DNA from: Schistocerca nitens
Taxonomy: Eukaryota; Arthropoda; Insecta; Orthoptera; Acrididae
Reading direction: 5' to 3'
Assembly (NCBI RefSeq): GCF_023898315.1
Contig: NC_064619.1
Location: 348,016,650 to 348,080,649 of the forward strand
DNA length: 64,000 nucleotides
A model generated the notes under the pieces. The model had not been told where the DNA came from, made no database searches, and saw only the letters and a list, made by a program, of their open reading frames with translations. This document shows, one piece after another, positions 61,530 through 64,000 of this stretch (positions within the stretch are counted from its first letter, which is position 1; each line of letters starts with the position of its first letter). The position numbers were made by a program, and so were the translations under genes.

Positions 61530-61880
61530 TGTAATTGATAATGTCAACATTTGGAACAGGATGCCGAGAGTGTAAGAAAGTATCGGGTATTACAAATAAG
61601 ATAATGAAAGAAGTACAGAAGTTATTTCAATGTTCAACGAAGTGTCTACATGAGTGATCAAGGTTCTGCGTTCGGTGTTAGCAGTATATGTTAATAGTTG
61701 TCGCCGAAAGGTCAAGTTGACCGTGATAAATTAGAACTCGCAAAAACAACGATGAACTATAATTTACTTCTTTAATTTAATCATTTCATTATAAAAATTA
61801 CTATAACAAGAACGTACGGCGACGTCGCCATGAATGCAGCGCACACTCAACCACGGTTCGTTGCCATCATACAAGTAATA
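61530..61880 (+). repeat. Unclassified repeat X, copy 3 (second part)
   Basis: Aligns with about 47080-47430: GGAACAGGATGCCGAGAGTG, ATGAAAGAAGTACAGAAGTT and CTTCTTTAATTTAATCATTT blocks. CACTCAACCACGGTT near 61846 matches the end of the longest copy (CACTCAATCACGGTT near 47390). Confidence 0.65.
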
Positions 61881-62360
61881 TAGGACATTACTGGAGCGTT
61901 CCAAAAACCATCACAGGTTAGAACACACTTTAAGATGACATTATGAAATTTCAGTGCTCAGTAATAATTATTGCATGTCACAGGTTCACACACTAACATT
62001 TGCATCCAGATTAGATTACATAAAAATAAAACCGATACACAAATAAAAAGTAAAGATAACAGGTACAGGGCCATTAATAATAAAAGATAGTTCTGATATT
62101 ACAGAATAAACATTCAGACATTAATGCGATTAGTTTTTTATAAATATATTGTTCAGCATGTGGAACACGATAGCACAGTTTCTACAACTTTAGTAATTAC
62201 GTGACATCAGATGGTGGTGTTTAGTTGCACTTATAATTGCTGTCACTATCACTGGTTTCAACGACCAATGGCTTTTCTAAGAAGTTAAGAGCCCGTCATG
62301 AACTACTACGGCGACACACTCACAACTACAGGTAAATAGTACTAGCAGCTGAAACCTATA
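61881..62360. other. Unassigned sequence
   Basis: No recognised feature. Confidence 0.4.
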
Positions 62361-62369
62361 GTAGCAATC

Positions 62370-62569
62370 GCCGGCCGTTGTGGCCGAGCGGTTCTAGGCG
62401 CTTCAGTCTGGAACCGCGTGACCGCTACGCTCGCAGATTCGAATCCTGCCTCGGGCATGGATGTGTGTGACGTCCTTAGGTCAGTTAGGTTTAAGTAGTT
62501 CTTAGTTCTAGGGGACTGATGACCTCAGATGATAAGTCCCATAGTGTTCAGAGCCATTTGATTTTTATG
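62370..62569 (+). mobile_element. SINE with class II tRNA head
   Basis: GCCGGCCGTTGTGGCCGAGCGG head, B-box-like AGATTCGAATCC near 62435 (one change from GGTTCGAATCC), common tail. TSD about GTAGCAATC (62361-62369) against GTAGCGATC (62570-62578). Confidence 0.9.
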
Positions 62570-62578
62570 GTAGCGATC

Positions 62579-63599
62579 ACAAATATACGACTAAGTACCT
62601 TACAGAATTAAATGATGATTTTTTGAAAACCCGTAACTGCTTGCCATTGCACTCGTAAGGGTGAAGTCTGCCTCAAATGTGCGTACCACCTTCTTCGATA
62701 ATAGTGCGACACCGTGGCACCCTGCGACGTCGCCCCCGGACTCAATGACACTTCAAACAGCAAGGTGTCGACGCCTGGGAAAAGAGGCCACAGCTGAGAA
62801 GTTCATGTGACGTTTCAAGTGGGTTAATAATGTCACATTGACCCCATATTTCACCAAGTTTGTACGCAGCACCTTCGCCACCGTATCGCATGACGGGAAT
62901 GTCGTCAGAGCTCCTCTTACCCACATCTCATTCCTTCTTTTGACGCCTCTGGGATGGGAGTGAGAACCGTAATGCTCAGCGTTGAGATCACCCGTTTCTC
63001 TCATGAGTGGGCGAGGATAACGTTCCATACACACCGCTCCTCGGATCTGGCCGAAAAGGCCTCAACGTGTGGCATAACGAGCGTCAATCAAACCATTAGT
63101 TTCCAGGGGGGTGTTGATTCCCACATATATTTCGGTGCCGAAAACGACAGTTGCTTGTGCGAGGAGCCAAAGGAAGACGTTCTTGACAACCTTTGACAAT
63201 TCTGACACTCTTGGGCGTTGAATCCCTTCTCTAAGAGCATTATGTGGCTACATACGTATATAGCGCAACCGTGAGTCTTGCCATCCGTCTGCATGTTGGA
63301 ACCATTAGGGACAGTTCAAAACAACGAAATTTGAACTTGATCCGAAGCAGCAAAGAATGTTTTGCTTTCCGACTCTCCTATTTTGCTTTCTTCTGAAGCG
63401 AGAACACGGAACGGTGCGAACTGACACATGAGAGTTCAAAAGTGGCAAAGGGTCGCTCTAAGGTTCCACAGTTCGGCAATGCCCTCGGTAGCAACCGCCC
63501 ATATTTCTTGAGAATTGTAAAAGTGAACCTATACACAGAGAACCTGTAAATAAAAATACAGTGGTATTGCATAACTGAACTGGCAGGGGGCATTGATGT
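62579..63599. other. Unassigned sequence
   Basis: About 1 kb with several medium frames on both strands (62753-63034 minus, 62954-63196 plus), none with a motif I know. Balanced base composition hints at old coding or repeat sequence, but nothing specific can be supported. Confidence 0.3.
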
Positions 63600-63810
63600 A
63601 TGTCAATGAGGAAAGTCGGAAATTTGTGCTGGACCTGGATTCGAACCCGGGTCTCCTGCTTACTAGGCAGATGCGCTGACCATATGGAGGCAGTTATCAC
63701 CACAGCTCCACTGGCTGCCATAGCACGCCTCCTGTCAGATCCAACATCTCAACTTATCCACACACTACTGATATAGTGCCCCTTGCCGGTTATCCTCATT
63801 AGTGGCAACA
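63600..63810 (-). mobile_element. SINE-like sequence with Thr-type tRNA core
   Basis: The minus strand contains TGGTCAGCGCATCTGCCTAGTAAGCAGGAG with loop CTAGTAA (anticodon AGT, Thr) and B box GGTTCGAATCC (about 63640-63650). T-stem mismatches and missing acceptor pairing show it is not a tRNA gene. Ends and TSD not determined. Confidence 0.6.
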
Positions 63811-64000
63811 TTCTGTAGTGTTGGCAGAAGAGCCAACACCGTGTTGCTAGAGGAGGCCGAAATGCACGCGTTCAAAGCTCACGCAGACTGGCGTGAGGTC
63901 TGGAACAATTAAAGGAGTTGAGTCTCATAAGAAAAGAACGTAGTTCTTGGAATACTTAACTTTAATCCATAATTGGTGTACATCGCTCTTGTTTAGACAT
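63811..64000. repeat. Possible repeat edge with hairpin, cut by window end
   Basis: Contains a perfect 8-bp stem with 6-base loop (GTGTTGGC AGAAGA GCCAACAC, 63818-63839). The following sequence looks to me like a common grasshopper repeat, but the window ends before any terminus can be seen. Confidence 0.3.

Noticed and set aside
63630-63720. tRNA-Thr(AGT) gene on the minus strand
   Set aside because: Anticodon arm and B box are good but the T stem has mismatches and there is no acceptor stem. It is part of a SINE-like sequence.

Overview
This is eukaryotic DNA, almost certainly from a large, transposon-rich insect genome. The mix of tRNA-headed and 5S-headed SINEs, RTE and CR1/L2-type LINEs, mariner/Tc1 elements and Gypsy-like LTR elements fits an orthopteran (grasshopper or locust, Schistocerca-like). 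That assignment rests on my recognition of the repeat families, not on a search. I see no confident exon of a host gene. The strongest candidate for host function is a CpG-rich, GC-rich island at about 13.7-14.2 kb. Nearly everything else that can be named is a mobile element, and the order of nesting can be read from target-site duplications (TSDs).

Region 0.5-11.1 kb is a LINE graveyard. A decayed CR1/L2-type LINE (about 508-5925) is split by a full-length RTE-type LINE (1761-5082) with an 11-bp TSD. The RTE element begins with a tRNA-like module carrying A and B boxes, so it is a tRNA/LINE chimera. A second, older RTE copy (5926-10297) is broken by two SINEs and a Tc1-like transposon (6906-8296). 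A 5'-truncated CR1/L2 copy follows (10377-11083).

Region 14.6-35.0 kb is a nest four levels deep. A mariner on the minus strand (14599-35032) holds a SINE and an 18.9-kb Gypsy-like LTR element on the minus strand (15171-34082, TSD AACT). That LTR element was itself hit by a second Gypsy-like element on the plus strand (18602-26198, TSD AAAC) and by a TTAA-flanked, Kolobok-like DNA transposon (31181-33748) sitting inside its 5' LTR. The Kolobok-like element has a 591-codon uninterrupted transposase gene. Both LTR elements have lost most of pol and would depend on another element to move.

Region 35-47 kb contains two decayed Penelope-like fragments with GIY-YIG endonuclease remains, a 5S rRNA-derived SINE, several tRNA-headed SINEs and long stretches with nothing recognisable. 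Region 47-51 kb is a fossil Tc1-like element with a young mariner (47545-48885, perfect 41-bp inverted repeats) inside it. Region 51-56.7 kb holds a decayed Gypsy-like gag region and a decayed gene of an unnamed insect repeat family. The latter is split by a Tc1-like transposon (55181-56602) whose 340-codon transposase is open but has Asn at the first catalytic Asp. Region 57-64 kb has more SINEs, a solo LTR (58415-59114) and fragments of an unclassified repeat.

SINE heads and tails are mixed: heads resembling class II (Leu/Ser-like), Gly-like and other tRNAs share one tail core, and two near-identical Gly-like heads carry different tails. Coordinates of elements with TSDs or terminal repeats are precise. 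Those of decayed fragments are approximate.
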